This document shows positions 47,590 through 59,351 of a stretch of DNA of 64,000 bases, piece by piece. Below the pieces are notes generated by a model, which did not search any database, was not told the origin of the DNA, and worked only from the letters and a program-made list of their open reading frames with translations. Source of the DNA: Papaver somniferum (taxonomy: Eukaryota; Streptophyta; Magnoliopsida; Ranunculales; Papaveraceae). The stretch spans positions 135,743,939 through 135,807,938 of the forward strand of contig NC_039359.1 in assembly GCF_003573695.1 (NCBI RefSeq). The letters run 5' to 3'. Position 1 is the first letter of the stretch. Every line of letters begins with the position of its first letter. The position numbers were made by a program, and so were the translations under genes.

Positions 47590-48559
47590 GGCTGAGTATA
47601 GTGGATGGATGTAGGTATTGAAAGCGACATAAAGCAGTGGCTAAAGCGTGTGAAAACTGAGATTACCTTTCTCTCTGCTCGAATGCAGGTAAGTTCAGCG
47701 GGGATTTCAACTCGGCGAGGGGATAAACCTCGCCCAAAATAAGTGAAAAGAGAGGTTTAAATCCTCGCTTCCATATTTTTTGAAATTTTATAATAAATAG
47801 AATCTGAAAATGGGCCCACTTTATGTATTTAAAAATACTAATTATAAATAAAGATAGGCAGTTCTCTCTTTCAACGTATTTGAGTAACTATCCAAAAAGG
47901 CGTTGGGGCGCAATTTGTTGCTAGGCTCCCAACTCTTCCAAACACCTCTGTGTAATTTCTTTTCTTAAAAAAATATTTAAAAATATTAAAACTCATAAAA
48001 AGGGAATATTATATCCAAATCCTCCCCCCTCCCCCACCATAAGGCTTAGTCCTATGGGCTAGATATTTAGCTGCTAGATTGGCCATCCACGTCAGATAGG
48101 GCAACCTCCTAACCCTATGGGATGGCCAATCTAGAAGGGAAACACCTAACAATTCGGTGTTAAACGACGAACAGTAGAGCGTTTGGGGAACGCCAAACCA
48201 AGAGACGTTTGACCATAGTCAGCTAAGTTGACGCGCCGCTCTGTTCGGCGTTGAGAAGACTCGATACAATCAGAGAAAACTCGACCTTTCCTCCATTACA
48301 GTTCTTCTCAAAAATGTTCATTTTCTCTCCCAAAATTGTTTCTCATAGATCTCGAGTTCCAGAAGTTGTTTTACAAATTCCTCCCGTGGGTTTGTGCATC
48401 ATCAGATTTGTGATTGATTGAAGGTGGTTTGGTGCGATTCCATCCACGAAATCATTCAAGGTAAGAAATTTAAGTTTTAGTTTTAAAGTTTATGATTTTT
48501 GTTTTTTTGTGCGATTTCAATGAATTTGATGATTGATATTTGGTATTTAGATGATGTAG

Positions 48560-48900
48560 ATGATATGTGTATGATTTAATTTGATTATTTGTGATGTTTT
48601 TTTTAGGGATTTAATTTGATTATGTGTGATGAATAGAAATGAAATTTTGATTTTTGTGATAAAAATGAATTAGAATTTGTATGCTAATTTGATTAGTTGT
48701 ATGATGAAAATGAATGATAATGAATTTGTATGATAATTTGATTAGTTATATGATGAAAATGAATGATAATGAATTTGTATGATAGTTTGATATGGATGAA
48801 TTGAGTATGGATGAAAATGAATGATAATGATATTTTAGTTGTATGAGATGAATGATAATGAATTATAATGATAATTAGTATGATCAAAATGAATGATAAT
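48560..48900. repeat. Degenerate repeat of GAATGATAATGAATTTGTATG
   Basis: About three direct copies of roughly 58 bp lie at 48660-48790, with further partial copies to 48900. They sit upstream of the PMD reading frame, in what looks like a 5' intron that ends in TTGATTGTAG at 48932. Confidence 0.75.
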
Positions 48901-48940
48901 GATATATTTTTTCATCTTTGTTATTGATTGTAGTACAAGT

Positions 48941-50412
48941 ATGGATGAAGTGCTAGATCAGTTGGATATAGTTTCGACAAAGAAATGTGATAGACATGTA
49001 TGTCAAAATGTTACGAAAGAGTCTCGTAGTGTAAGCTTTAGAGGTAGTTTCAAAGATATTGAAAAGTATTATAAAATTGTAGTGCAAGATAATCCGGTAG
49101 AAAAATAATTTTGTGATAATTGTGGCTTTTCCTCTGTTTTTCAGTTTGATTTCGCCAATGGAGATAGAGCCTTAGTTGAAGCCATAGCTGAGAGATGGTG
49201 GAAAAGTACCAGGAGCTTTCATTTTCGGGAGTTTGAGATTGGCCTCCTTCCTTTAGATTGGTACATTTCAACGGGAATTCCCACTGGTGACCCTAGTAAA
49301 CGACCAATAGTTATGCCGCAGTTGGGTAATGAACTAACGTATCCTGCTTTGGATGATTTGTATTTTTCGGATATCAAAAATCATGATACATGGGACTCTA
49401 AGACTAATACAATTTCCTTATTGTCTTGAAAAAGTACATTGAAAGTAGAAAAGACCAGAATAATATTGAATGTGCAGTGACATTGACACGAGCATTCTTT
49501 ATGTGGTGTTTTGGTCATTTTCTTCTAGCACATTCTACTGGAAAAGTAGATAAACGTTGGGTTCTGTTATTGGCCGACTTAGATAGAGTTGGGGAGTATG
49601 ATTGGGGTTTAGTTTCGTTAGGTAATACCTATAGATATCTTGACGATTGGTCAACCAAGGGTACGAATTTAGTTGGCATGGTTGTGGACTTGAGTATTGG
49701 TACTATTACTACTTCAGCAACATGCAACCCTTGCTTTGTCAGTCACCTGAAGGACATCATGATGTTTTCCCAAAGATTAGTCTCTTCAAGAAGATTAGGA
49801 TTGCATCAAGGAAGAGAGGACATCGAGAAGGCCAAAAGGATACGATGGAACACTCAGTCAAAAGCGCAAGAATACAGATTGACACTAGAAGAAGGAAATC
49901 ATGTATTTGGAAACCATGGGCAGAGAGACGGTATGCTGCAGGAGACCAATATGAGCATGCACTAGAGGTATCCAAAAAGAGAGTTCTTTTTTTTCACATT
50001 GATGAAGATTTGGAAAATATGGCAAGGTTTGGTAGCACTTCATCTACTCATAATTATGAAACCTCGGATATATCAAAGAGAAGACGCTATTTCAAATAAA
50101 CCGATGATGTTAGAAGTGAAGGTAGAGATCAAGCAAAGAAAAGGGCTCGTGAGGCTAAAGCGTCACAGAAATCAGATGAAAAAAATGGACGAACTCATCG
50201 AACTTCTTGAAAACGCACAAGCACAAAGAGAAGCAAAGTATGAAAAAGAGGAAGAGTATCTAAAGAAGAACATGGAAAACACTTCAATTTTGGCACAAAC
50301 GCAACAAAGAGAATCGGACATGAAGATCCTACGACAATCCTTGGATGAATTACAAGAATGTGAGAGTCCCGTCTACAAATTATGGAAGAACGAGATTTTA
50401 GCCCGTTATTGA
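48941..50412 (+). pseudogene. Plant mobile domain (PMD) protein, frameshifted
   Basis: The start is ATG 48941 (MDEVLDQLDIV). A short intron 49097-49144 (GT...CAG) joins DNP to FDFANG in phase. PMD motifs are ALVEAIAERWW, SFHFREFEIGLLPLDW and GIPTGDPSKRPI, then LTRAFFMWCFGHFLL, VDKRWVLLLADLDRVGEYDWG and, after a frame change near 49680, LEYWYYYYF. A first frameshift lies near 49428, and a third frame change near 50100 leads to a Lys/Glu-rich coiled coil ending ESPVYKLWKNEILARY. PMD proteins are known both as host silencing factors and as transposon cargo. I infer a decayed captured or native accessory ORF of this element. Confidence 0.75.
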
Positions 50413-51080
50413 TTGGACCCTATCCCCTAACTAAAGATAATGTTTTAAGTTATTTAGAAGTAGGATTTCAATTTCAATTTAGCTTTTTATGTTTTAAGTT
50501 ATTTTAATTTAATGTATTTTTTAAATTTCTTCTAAAACATTGTAACTTTGTTTTGCAATGTAATGGAAGATTACAAATTCTCAAACGGCTACATTTACTT
50601 TGATACATTTTCAAATTTTGAAACAAACTACGAGTGAAAGAAATTGCAAAACATATAGAAATAGAATTCTGGAAAAAAATAGTTGTTGGTTAAAAAAAAG
50701 AGTCAAGCGCTGGATGGTGCAGCGTCAGAGAAGAACGCCGAATGGAACATCGTCCAAACTAGCGCCTAACAGTTCGGCGTTGATTCTCTGGAATATTCGC
50801 ATGACGCCGAATCATCCAGCGTTTCTGTCACTTTTTGAGCGCCGCACTATTCAGCGTTTCAATCTCGCTGATAGTTAAACTGCGAGCAAATGTTAGGAGA
50901 GAGAAGTAGCCAGATAGAGTGTTAACTTTTTTCCCACACTTTTTTCTTGATTTGCAACACTTTTTGGCCAATCTAGCAATCCAATCTAGCCCATAGGAAT
51001 TAGCCTAAGACTAAGACGTTCCCTTGCCTTACGTGGCATCACTGTACAAGTGGTAGGAGAACCTTCCACTATACTCAGCC

Positions 51081-51770
51081 TAAGAGCAATACTGTATTGA
51101 GATGAAAGATGCACCACCGCACATGTTCCTTGGGAAAGGATGACTCCACACTTCCTCCCCTTAATTGTGTCACTCCAAGGAGTAATAAGAACTAAGAAGC
51201 TGCGCGGGTGGTCAGGTTTAAATGAAATTAATCTTAATTGTTAGAAACGACACTCCAGAGTGACTCAGTTGTACACCTGTGGGTCCCATTCCCGGTGGAG
51301 TCTGGCTGAAACTGCCTGACAGCTTACTCTGGGTGAGAATCAAAAATTCTGATCAGCTATATTTTTTATTTTGTTTTTGTAATGGGGGAGAAGAAAACTA
51401 AAAGGAGAAACAAAAAGACAGGAGGGGCATTAAACTCAGCGCGGGCTTGAAATGTCAGTGCAAGTGCAGCGCACTTCCCATTGAACCACTTATTACCAAC
51501 TTGGCTGGAGGACGGGGACCTTCACTGCTCCATCACAGATTCATGGCCAAATAAAAAAAAGCTACGTGTCTAGGCGTCCACCAAAACTTTTCTCACTTTT
51601 CATCGCATTTTCATTTTCCGCTTCCTTTTTCTTTCTCACCCTTTCCTCTCTTTTCGTCTCTCCCATGATTGATGCGAACTAATGTCTTTGGGGTCACGTG
51701 CTTAATGTTTTTGTTTTGCATACTAATCCTGTTATCATTTACTCTATTAATCAACGATAAATGTTATCCC
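51081..51770. repeat. Unit 2, segments r (end) and s
   Basis: It aligns with 10750-11500 of unit 1 and 60770-61104 of unit 3. Landmarks are GAGATGCACCACCGCACAT-like sequence, TCACTCCAAGGAGTAATAAG, TGGAGTCTGGCTGA, GAGGACGGGGACCTTCACTG, AAGCTACGTGTC and CACGTGCTTAATG. Confidence 0.6.
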
Positions 51771-52040
51771 ACACGACTTTAAGGGATGACTTTCCACAAG
51801 AACGGCTTCTTTACTGTTGGATGATCAAATCAACGGTTAGATTCACATTCAGGAAAAGACCTATCATTTTCAAGAAATGACCCACCACTTTCAGGAAAGA
51901 ACCCATCACTTCTCCTAAAAGGTTCAAGGCTGTTAGTTTTTAGCTTTACCATGACCTAACGGGAAAGAAGTCGCTTGAGCGGGATAGCTTCCTGCAAGGT
52001 CGTGCGGTATGGCACTGATAGCTCCACCAAACAAAACATT
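51771..52040. other. Sequence absent from unit 1, origin unknown
   Basis: About 270 bp lie between the s and t similarities in unit 2 only. It has CAGGAAA and CACTTT repeats and no ORF. It may be an insertion, but I could not define its ends. Confidence 0.35.
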
Positions 52041-52323
52041 TTCAAAATGCTTAAAAAAAAAAAATTAAAATTTTTTGATATCTTGTAGGTAAACGAAAAC
52101 GTGGGTCTGGAATTTTCAATAGTTTTATGCTCGCTTCCATAGTTAAAATTGGATAGTTTGTTTTTGTAAAAAGATAAACTTCAGAGGGAATGAACACCGC
52201 CCCGACATATTTTTTTCGGTCTTTTGTGAGACCAAATATTTTTTTCGGTCTTTTGTGAGACCAACTCCCATTTGGTCGATAAGATTTAATTTAACTTGGG
52301 TTCATTTGTTAAGATTTAATTTA
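52041..52323. repeat. Unit 2, segment t
   Basis: AAACGAAAACGTGG, GGAATTTTC and CTCGCTTCCATAG correspond to 11600-11700 of unit 1. A direct duplication of TTTTTTCGGTCTTTTGTGAG lies at 52211-52262. Confidence 0.5.
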
Positions 52324-52791
52324 GAGGGAGATTCCCTCACATTGTTATTTTCAACTTATCTCTCGTGTTGAGAGACATTTTTTCAATCAAAATCAAACGA
52401 TAACGTATTTGAAGTTAATATTTTGGGGATATGCTCGTCTTACAAAGCTCTACATACCCATAAAAAATGAGCTCATTCTAAAATATCAAACTTCACCATC
52501 TACCAATCTTAATTCTAACCGTTGAAAATTAGTCGACTTTCGACGGTCAATTTTCAAAGTAGTAGATGGTGGAGTTATACATTTCGGAATGAGCTCATTT
52601 TTTGTGGTTATGTAGATCTTTGTGAGATGAACATAACCACTCTTTGTGAGATGAACATAACCACTCTTTGTGAGATGAACATAACCACAAAATATTAGCT
52701 TCAAATACGTTACCGTTTAATTTTGATTAATAAAAATATCTCCAAACGTGTGAGATAGTGTAAAAATAACAAAATGAGGGGATTCTTCCAC
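52324..52791. mobile_element. MULE-like foldback element, 468 bp
   Basis: The two halves are inverted copies over about 200 bp each (for example GATAACGTATTTGAAG on the left and CTTCAAATACGTTACC on the right). They are flanked by TTTAATTTA and TTTGATTTA, a 9-bp TSD with one mismatch. The right arm contains three tandem copies of CTCTTTGTGAGATGAACATA plus ACCA (52612-52690). A host sequence TTTAACTTGGGTTCATTTGT occurs on both sides (about 52290 and 52797). Confidence 0.7.
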
Positions 52792-53095
52792 TTTGATTTA
52801 ACTTGGGTTCATTTGTTATGGAGTGAATGTTAGTCGCTATTTTCTTGGAAAAATGAACATTCAAGAATACAAATTTGTAGTTATACAAATCTTTAGACTT
52901 TAGTGGTGCTTGGCGAAATTTTGGAAGAAGTAAAAATGAAAATCCAACGGTTTCATATTCGTAATCAGTTTCACCTCAAAAACATGTAAATTCATGGTTA
53001 AAAAAGAAAATTAAACTAAAGATAGCGATACACTTTTCAAGTTGTTCACAGCTATTGCAAAACAAACTTTACGTTCTTCTAGAATTATGAAAACT
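52792..53095. repeat. Unit 2, segment between t and p
   Basis: 52910-53060 resembles 54855-54990 (GAAGAA, TAATCCAATT or TAATCAGTTT, CACCTCAAAA) and fades at the LINE junction. There is no ORF. Confidence 0.45.
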
Positions 53096-53524
53096 AGTGG
53101 AAGTTTTTCTTGATCGAAAAAGATGAATACAATAGATTAGTGAATTTACAAAGGATCTACGAGAGGTAGAAAAAAGAAAAGAAAAAAAAAATTATCTTAA
53201 TTGCCAATTTGAAACAGGGTGTGCAAAGTTAAGATGAACTGTAGACCCTTTGGCAGCCGCTCAAGAAAAGACTAAGGATTTTGCTTCATCACCCAAATCA
53301 TTATCAACCCTAAACACATAGTTTTTCTCAAAAGCACGACAGTTACGTTCTTTCCACAAAGTCCATACTATTACAGCTGGAATCAATTCCCATATCATTC
53401 TTCCATGAACAAGTTGCTTAGGATGAAACCAGTAAAGTGCTAAATCTTTAAATAACCTTGGAAAAACACACGACCAATTTGTATTAAAAATCAACATACA
53501 CCAAACCTTACGAGCAATCATTGC
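53096..53524 (-). mobile_element. LINE (L1-type) 3' fragment
   Basis: The minus-strand frame (53527-53261) has WFHPKQLVHGRMIWELIPA followed by VIVWTLWKERNCRAFE. This is the typical C-terminal region after the zf-RVT domain in plant L1 ORF2, where WxxWKERNxRxFE is common. The 3' end near 53105 lies toward CTTGATCAAG-type sequence. The fragment splits segment p. Confidence 0.6.
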
Positions 53525-53838
53525 CAAATTTACATATTAAACTACTGCACGGAAGATTCCCCACAATTTTTATTTATTTTACGATGAGTAATTCAATTTT
53601 CTCCCACATCTCGTCTCTTCGAATTATGTTTTACTATTATAATTCGAAAACGTGTAACTAATCAATAGTAGTTTTCGAAAACTATGTATGCTAGCCCGGA
53701 AATTAATGGACCAATATACACAACCAAAATGAAAAGAATTCCTCCCTAGATTCACTCAGTATCAATGTGGCCTATCATGACAATAGTATGGGACATGAAA
53801 ACAACACCATTAAAGAAAAAACTTGCTAATTATTAGCT
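53525..53838. repeat. Unit 2, segment p
   Basis: It aligns with 59008-59330 and 55240-55500: CCAAATTTACATATT, TCAATTTTCTCCCACATCTC, GAAAACGT, CTAGATTCACTCAGTAT and GACATGAAAACAACACCATTA. Confidence 0.65.
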
Positions 53839-54842
53839 TATCTTTCAAATCCATTGTAGGATGCAAGTTTTCAGGTTGACGTCCCAAATATCTGTGTTTT
53901 GTGTTCTCAAGATAGCGAAACCCTTGAACATCTGGTATTTACTTGTCCCTTTTCTAGAAGTATCTGGTTTGCATCCGTAGTGAACATCTTTCCTCCCGGC
54001 ATCAACACTCCCACTGTAAAGGAATGGATCGCCACTTAGCATCATAACTCATTAGTGTGGAACAGATTTGGAAACTTGGAATGCCTTCTGTGTTGATATC
54101 ATTTGACACATATGGAAAACCAGGTGTAATAAGTTGTTTAAGGAAACTAATCAGAGTTAGTCTCTACTAGAGCCGTCAAATTCTGGAAGGATAATTGGGA
54201 GTCTAACCACCACTCCTAGAATGTTAGCCCAAGTAATCCTGGTAACCAATCTTCTCCCAATCACTGGATTTCGCCGAGAAGAGGAATGAAAAATATTAAT
54301 ATAGCTTTCCTATCGGAGGCTGGTACTAATATTATCACTATATGTCTTCTTTTTAGAGATCATCTTGGTCTTTTCTGGGAGGTGAGAATCAGGGGAGCAA
54401 CGACTCAAACACTTGATGAAGGGATGGTGCTGGTAGCAGATATGGCGATATGATATGGTGCAAAAAGGATGGTTCAGGAAGTATAAATGGATGCCAGCTA
54501 CAAGAAACTGATTAGTCTTCTAACTGGGGATGAAACTAATTTTAATTGGAAGGTAAGGGATGCTTGGAAGATAACAAAACTTCCTTTTTGGAATCTTATG
54601 GATTAACATTTTTTTTTACCTTCAATGTAATAACAAAGCTGGCCAACTAGGCAGCTCTTAATTTGGCTACCAAAACCAATGTTAGAGGAATCCGCTATTT
54701 GTTTGTTCCTATCATCCTAGTTTTACTTTTGATGCTTTGAAAAGGGATAGAATGGTTACATAGAACAAACAAAATGGTAACCATCTCTATCCAAACAATG
54801 TAACTTTTTAATTTACTTAAGGTTTATCTATCAAAAAAAAAA
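53839..54842 (+). mobile_element. LINE (L1-type), 5'-truncated, with zf-RVT and RNase H remnants
   Basis: 53890-54040 translates to CVLCSQDSETLEHLVFTCPF then SRSIWFASVVN, the Cys-rich zf-RVT module of plant L1 ORF2. 54295-54475 reads AFLSEAGTNII, LLFRDHLGLFWEVRIRGA and DEGMVLVADMAI, like the RVT_3 RNase H domain. Stops and frame changes show decay. The element ends TTTATCTATC followed by an A run at about 54842, the usual plant LINE tail. Confidence 0.7.
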
Positions 54843-55504
54843 ACTTTTACTACTTGGTGAAATTCAGAAGAAATTAAATCGATTCGGTTTATTTTATACT
54901 TGTAATCCAATTCCACCTCAAAAGCGTTTACAATATTATTTTTTTATCTTTCAATAAAAATATATTAAAAGACGCACAAGGCGTGTGCAGGCGAATACAA
55001 CTTACAGATAGCAACAAAGCCTTAAAAAAGACAACAACACAAAAGAAGAGCTTTGATTATTATTAGAAAAAATCAAATTCATAGCTACCAAAGAAAATAA
55101 AGCTAAAACATAACACCATTTTAAAGCTAGTTATAGTTGTACTGCATGATCTGTTGCCATTATTTTCAAATTTCAGAAACATGTGGAAACATTCATGGTC
55201 CTATGTGACCTCTTGCCAAAAATTCATTGGTAGCTTCTACGATGATTTGTTAATTTTATGGTCGAGAAGTTCAATTTTCTCCAACATCTTAGTCCTTCAA
55301 TTTATTTTTCATTTTTATAATTGGAAAACGTAAACTACGGATCAATTTTAGAAGTCGAGAATTATGTATGATAGCCTACGGGAAATTAATGGACTAATTT
55401 ATACACAACAACATGAAAGAAAAAACAAATCCTCCCTTGATTCACCCAGTATAAATGTGGTATAGCATGACACTTGTGTGAGATATGTAACCAACACCAC
55501 TAGC
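54843..55504. repeat. Additional copy of segment p
   Basis: It aligns with 52910-53090 plus 53525-53830 and with 58870-59340: ACATAACACCATTTTAAAGC, CTAGTTATAG, CAATTTTCTCCAACATCTTA, GGAAAACGTAAACTACGGATC and CATGACACTTGTGTGAGA. No gene lies between the two p copies, so this is a partial extra duplication. Confidence 0.6.
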
Positions 55505-56440
55505 TAATTAATATCTTGTGTGAGACATGTAACCAACATATATTTTCTTGTTTGCATACTAGGTATGCATATCTTTCCTGGTTCACGAGTCAACATATTT
55601 TTTGTGGCATGGATACCGGGTATGCGTATCAAAAAGTCGCTGTCGGATTATAGCTATGCCGGTACGTGTACTGGGTACATGTACTGCGGCTCTGGACTTA
55701 TAACAGTTCTCCCAGTATGTTAATTGGTATGTATACTGTCATATATCCAGATTAACATTAGTTCCATATCTCTCTAATAATCACTTTGAAACATTCCCGA
55801 ATAATATCAATGACACATATCACTCACTATTCCAGGCTATTTTCAAATGATTAAATCTTGAATTTTCTTAATCAAATTCATCCAGTATGAACAAATATTC
55901 TTAAGTTTAATTAGTCATATTTCGAGAACGATATTCGAGATAAACTTGACTCGAAATTTCTACTATGCATAAAATGTCTAATTTAGTCATGTGATAATGT
56001 CTCATAGATAGAAAGGTGAAAACTTGAGAAATGGGTGGTTCGGTCTTCACTTAACTTTCGTAGAAGAAGTTCTCCAGAGCTTCGGTTGATCTTCGCCTTC
56101 AAATGGTAGAATGCGGTGATATCCGATTCTCAACTACACACTTCTATCCTAATCCGAGACTTGACTAAATGTAGACTAGAAATCAAGATTTGATCAACTA
56201 AATTTGACAACAAGCTTGAGATAGCAACACTTGTGAGTTCGACCGAGCAATGCTATAACATTAATATAACGACAGTTCAAGATGGCAGATAGAGCATCGC
56301 CTTTCCATATGTGTTCCACAACATTGCGATTAAAAACAATGGACATATATGCTACTTTCATGATAATATAACTAGAAGTTAAAATAAAAGCACTGACTTG
56401 AAAGTGATTACATCATCTATTATATTTTCAATTTCATTAA
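55505..56440 (-). mobile_element. Possible Copia-type LTR remnant
   Basis: 55850-56260 contains sequence of the type I associate with Copia LTRs read on the minus strand: TTTGACAACAAGCTTGAG, GTGAGTTCGACCGAGCAATG and CTAATCCGAGACTTG. No ends or TSD could be set. The first 40 bp repeat the preceding TTGTGTGAGACATGTAACCA. ORFs here have no support. Confidence 0.3.
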
Positions 56441-56496
56441 TAATTAATTATTATATTTTTTGTTTCCAGCTTCAGCATATTTTCCCATTAACAGCC

Positions 56497-56745
56497 TCAG
56501 AGTTGTAGTAGAATCACTTTGGAATATGATTTTATATCCGATCTATTTGGTTGCCATCGGAAGCCAACTCCGGGTTTTTTCCTGTCTAATTGTTCTCTGG
56601 TGTTGCAATCTGTATAGGATCCCCTAGCTTCAATGGTTTTACCTGCATAATCAATGAGTGTTAATCCAATTCCTAAAGAGGCCATGGGGTTATTCATGGC
56701 AATGCTATGTTTATTCTTATAGTCATGAAAGTCCGGTTTCTTCAT
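56497..56745 (-). pseudogene. LINE RNase H-like (RVT_3) fragment
   Basis: The 82-codon minus-strand frame has ASLGIGLTLIDYAGKTIEAR and GSYTDCNTREQLD, matching the pattern AGIGxxLRDxxGxxIxA of the RVT_3 RNase H domain in plant L1 elements. It lacks both the start and the C-terminal half, and no poly-A tail was assigned. Confidence 0.5.
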
Positions 56746-57193
56746 GGTTCTCTGTCAAGAATCTGTAAAATTTCATCATGCATAGGATTTCTTCCATTTG
56801 TACTGTTGTTAGTTCCATATAAAAAGTGGATAGAAATTTATCTTTGCTGTTTAGTTTCGAATTAGCGGTGTCTCATTCACTCTGAGAATGTATAGTTACA
56901 TATATCAAATATCTTTTATAATGTTTGTGGATCAAAATAGTACTTTAACTTATCTAGGTTCCAAGTTTTGTTTTCTGTTACTAAATTACTCACCCTGCTT
57001 AAAATTCTAGTTCGCGTGACCGGTTTTGTATAGGTGTTGTAGTATCTGAGATCCAATTGTCTTCACATATGTCTATCAGACTGTAATTTCCAATTTTCCA
57101 AGTACAAATCAGTTTTATTTTTCTATCCTACTGTGAATACCTTTCCATATCAAGCTAGCTCCTACCTTAGTTTTAGTTTTTATAGGTAATACG
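56746..57193. other. No feature recognised
   Basis: AT-rich DNA without a supported ORF or a repeat that I can match. It ends in ATACG (57189-57193), the left TSD of the solo LTR. Confidence 0.5.
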
Positions 57194-58735
57194 TGATAGA
57201 CGCATTTATGTGTCTAATATATCTCAATTGTATATAGTGTTAGTGCTCGATTTTATACTTATTTGGTTATTTTATTTATTTGTAGGTGTTTTTGGAAAAA
57301 TAAGGCTTTGCGGCGAAATTGGCTAAAAACATGGCATTTGGACCTCCGTTGATAACATACCGGAAGCGCCCCAGAAGTGTACCGGAAGCGCCCCAGAAGT
57401 GTACCGGAAGTAACCCAGAAAAATTACTAAAGGCACCCAAGTTTTGGTTATTTCCACCCAAGAATTTTATTTCAACCCCACTTGCTATTCGCACCCCCGG
57501 AATGGATAAGGTGGAGGTCACCTTCTTCACGTTTCAAATTAGAAATTTTGGCGGGAAACTATGTGCAGCGCCTGACAAATTTTGGACTCGATTATTGGAG
57601 CTGTTTTATGGAGATTTAATTGCTAAGCTCGAGTGGGATGGACTTCTCATGGCTAGACAGGGTTAATACATGTGTTTGGATCGATCAAATTGGGCTTGAA
57701 TTGCCGGAAAAAGGAAACAGAGAAAATAAGGAAACACGGCCCGTGTCAAGCTTGTATTAGGAAATTCAGAGAGACTAAAGACCTAAAACTCTTTCCAAAG
57801 ATACATATATATCTAAGGAAGAGTTTGATATAAGTGAGAATACTCAGAAACGCGTGAAACGAATTAGGGAAGAGATTATTGCCGTGAATGCCAAGGAAGG
57901 AAAGAAGAGATTTCGAAGCGGTTTGGGAGAGATTTAATCGTCTTGTGGTGTATAAATAGGTTGCTGAGAGTCCTAAGAGAGGGAACGAGGAGTTTGGGGT
58001 CGAGAGGAGAGCTCAGGAGGCGAGAATCAGAGATTACAAGAAGCCCGTCTCTGCTACTGCTGCTGCTGCTGCTACACGAAGATCCTGAAGAACACGAAGA
58101 ACAGACTTCCACAGACAATCGTTCTTCTACAGTGACAAGGACAGACGCCTGGCAGTCTTAAAACAACAGCAACAGAAGCACTTCAGTTTTATCGTTCTTT
58201 TCTGGACGCCTTCTGTGGGTCGCAGATTCACTGATTTTATTCTTTCACTCTTTTAATCAACTTTTGGGCTATAAACATGTATTTTGAGCAAGTGATTAAT
58301 ATGAGGAGCTAAACCCCATCACTGGGACGACGGAGGAAGCCTTATTTCACAATTGTTTGGTAATTATAATTGATTCTTCATGACTTTTGCACTTGTTTTA
58401 AATTGATTTATGATTTTTACTAATTATTTGTGATTTCGTTTGATGTCGTATGCTTAGACTTAGAGCTTTGATGCGTCATGCTTGTGATTTACAATTAATG
58501 TTGTACAAAATCTACCTTTGGAAAAGAAATAGAGTCTATAAAAGAGATAGAATTGTTTTGAGTCATTCGTTGAACCAAGTGATTGTGATTAGTGGTGAAA
58601 TCCTAAGTCTCGGTCTCTCTCGACATTGCGACAAACCTTTTGTATATATATTTTCTATTTTTATTTTAAGTCTAGAACCCAATCTTATCGAGTCCGAGTT
58701 GAACGAACTTTACTACCACTTTCAAAACTACATCA
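57194..58735 (+). mobile_element. Solo LTR of an Athila element related to B
   Basis: It starts TGATAGACGCATTTATGTGT and ends AAAACTACATCA, with a perfect TSD ATACG (57189-57193 and 58736-58740). Its start matches B's LTR read on the minus strand (TGATGGACACATTTTTGTGT, AGTGCTC, TAGGTGTTTTTGGAAAAAT). A later block GTGATTAATATGAGGAGCTA followed by AACCCCAT also matches. Repeated ACCGGAAGCGCCCCAGAAGT at 57360-57415 and a CTGCTGCTG run at 58050 lie within it. ORFs inside are not genes. Confidence 0.85.
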
Positions 58736-59351
58736 ATACGTCATTTTTTGGAAGTATTTAGCTTTCGAAATGGTTGCACACATTGAGTCTGAATTTTCCT
58801 TAAGTCTCCATCCTATAATGGCTATCACAGTCAAATTAAAGATCTATATATTTTGAATTCCTAACCTTCAGTTTTTTAGTAATTTACACAAAAATAAAAC
58901 CATAACATAACACATTTTTCAAGCTAGCTATACAGTTATTACCCGCTAACCATTCTTTTAAAACTTCAGACGCAAGCAGAAACATCCAGAATACCGTGGG
59001 ATCTCTTGCCAAATTTACATATTTAACTACGTCATGAAAATTTCATTGGAAACCCTTATTAAGATTCATTGATTTATGATTGGGTAATTCAATTTCCTCC
59101 CACTTCTCAATTCTTCAATTAACTTTTTACTTTTATAATGCGGAAACGTAAACTACGAATCACTATAAAAGTCGAGAACTAGAAGACTAAAAACTAATGT
59201 ACTAATTTATACACAGACAACATGAAGAAAACTCCTACCTCGATTCACTCGGTATTAATGTGGTATAGCATGACATTTGTGTGAGACATGAAAACAACAC
59301 CATTAGCTGATTAATAGCTTATATTTTCAGGTGGAAAAGAAACAAGGTTTA
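58736..59351. repeat. Unit 3, segment p
   Basis: 58870-59340 aligns with the other p copies (TTTTTCAAGCTAGCTATAC, CCAAATTTACATATTTAAC, CCTCCCACTTCTC, GTGTGAGACATGAAAACAAC). It ends at TTA, the target of a MITE. 58741-58870 has no recognised match. Confidence 0.6.

Larger units (their letters stand above)
48043..51005. mobile_element. PIF/Harbinger-like element carrying a PMD gene, 2963 bp
   Basis: Inverted termini GGCTTAGTCCTATGGGCTAG and GGCTAATTCCTATGGGCTAG extend about 43 bp to GCTAGATTGGCC. The TSD is TAA (48040-48042 and 51006-51008). Subterminal blocks on both sides repeat GAACGCC, CGGCGTT and GCGTTT motifs. The cargo is a plant-mobile-domain gene rather than a recognisable PIF transposase, so it is non-autonomous for transposition as far as I can see. 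Confidence 0.8.
47590..51080. mobile_element. Outer PIF/Harbinger-like MITE, about 525 bp, split by a second PIF element
   Basis: TIR GGCTGAGTATAGTGGA is matched at the right end by TCCACTATACTCAGCC, with TSD TAA (47587-47589 and 51081-51083). GGC-starting TIRs and a TWA target are typical of PIF/Harbinger. Removing the nested 48043-51005 element leaves a short MITE. Unit 3 provides the empty site. Confidence 0.8.

Noticed and set aside
57319..57666. 115-aa ORF as a gene
   Set aside because: It is inside a solo LTR bounded by a TSD and reads through a tandem repeat of the LTR.
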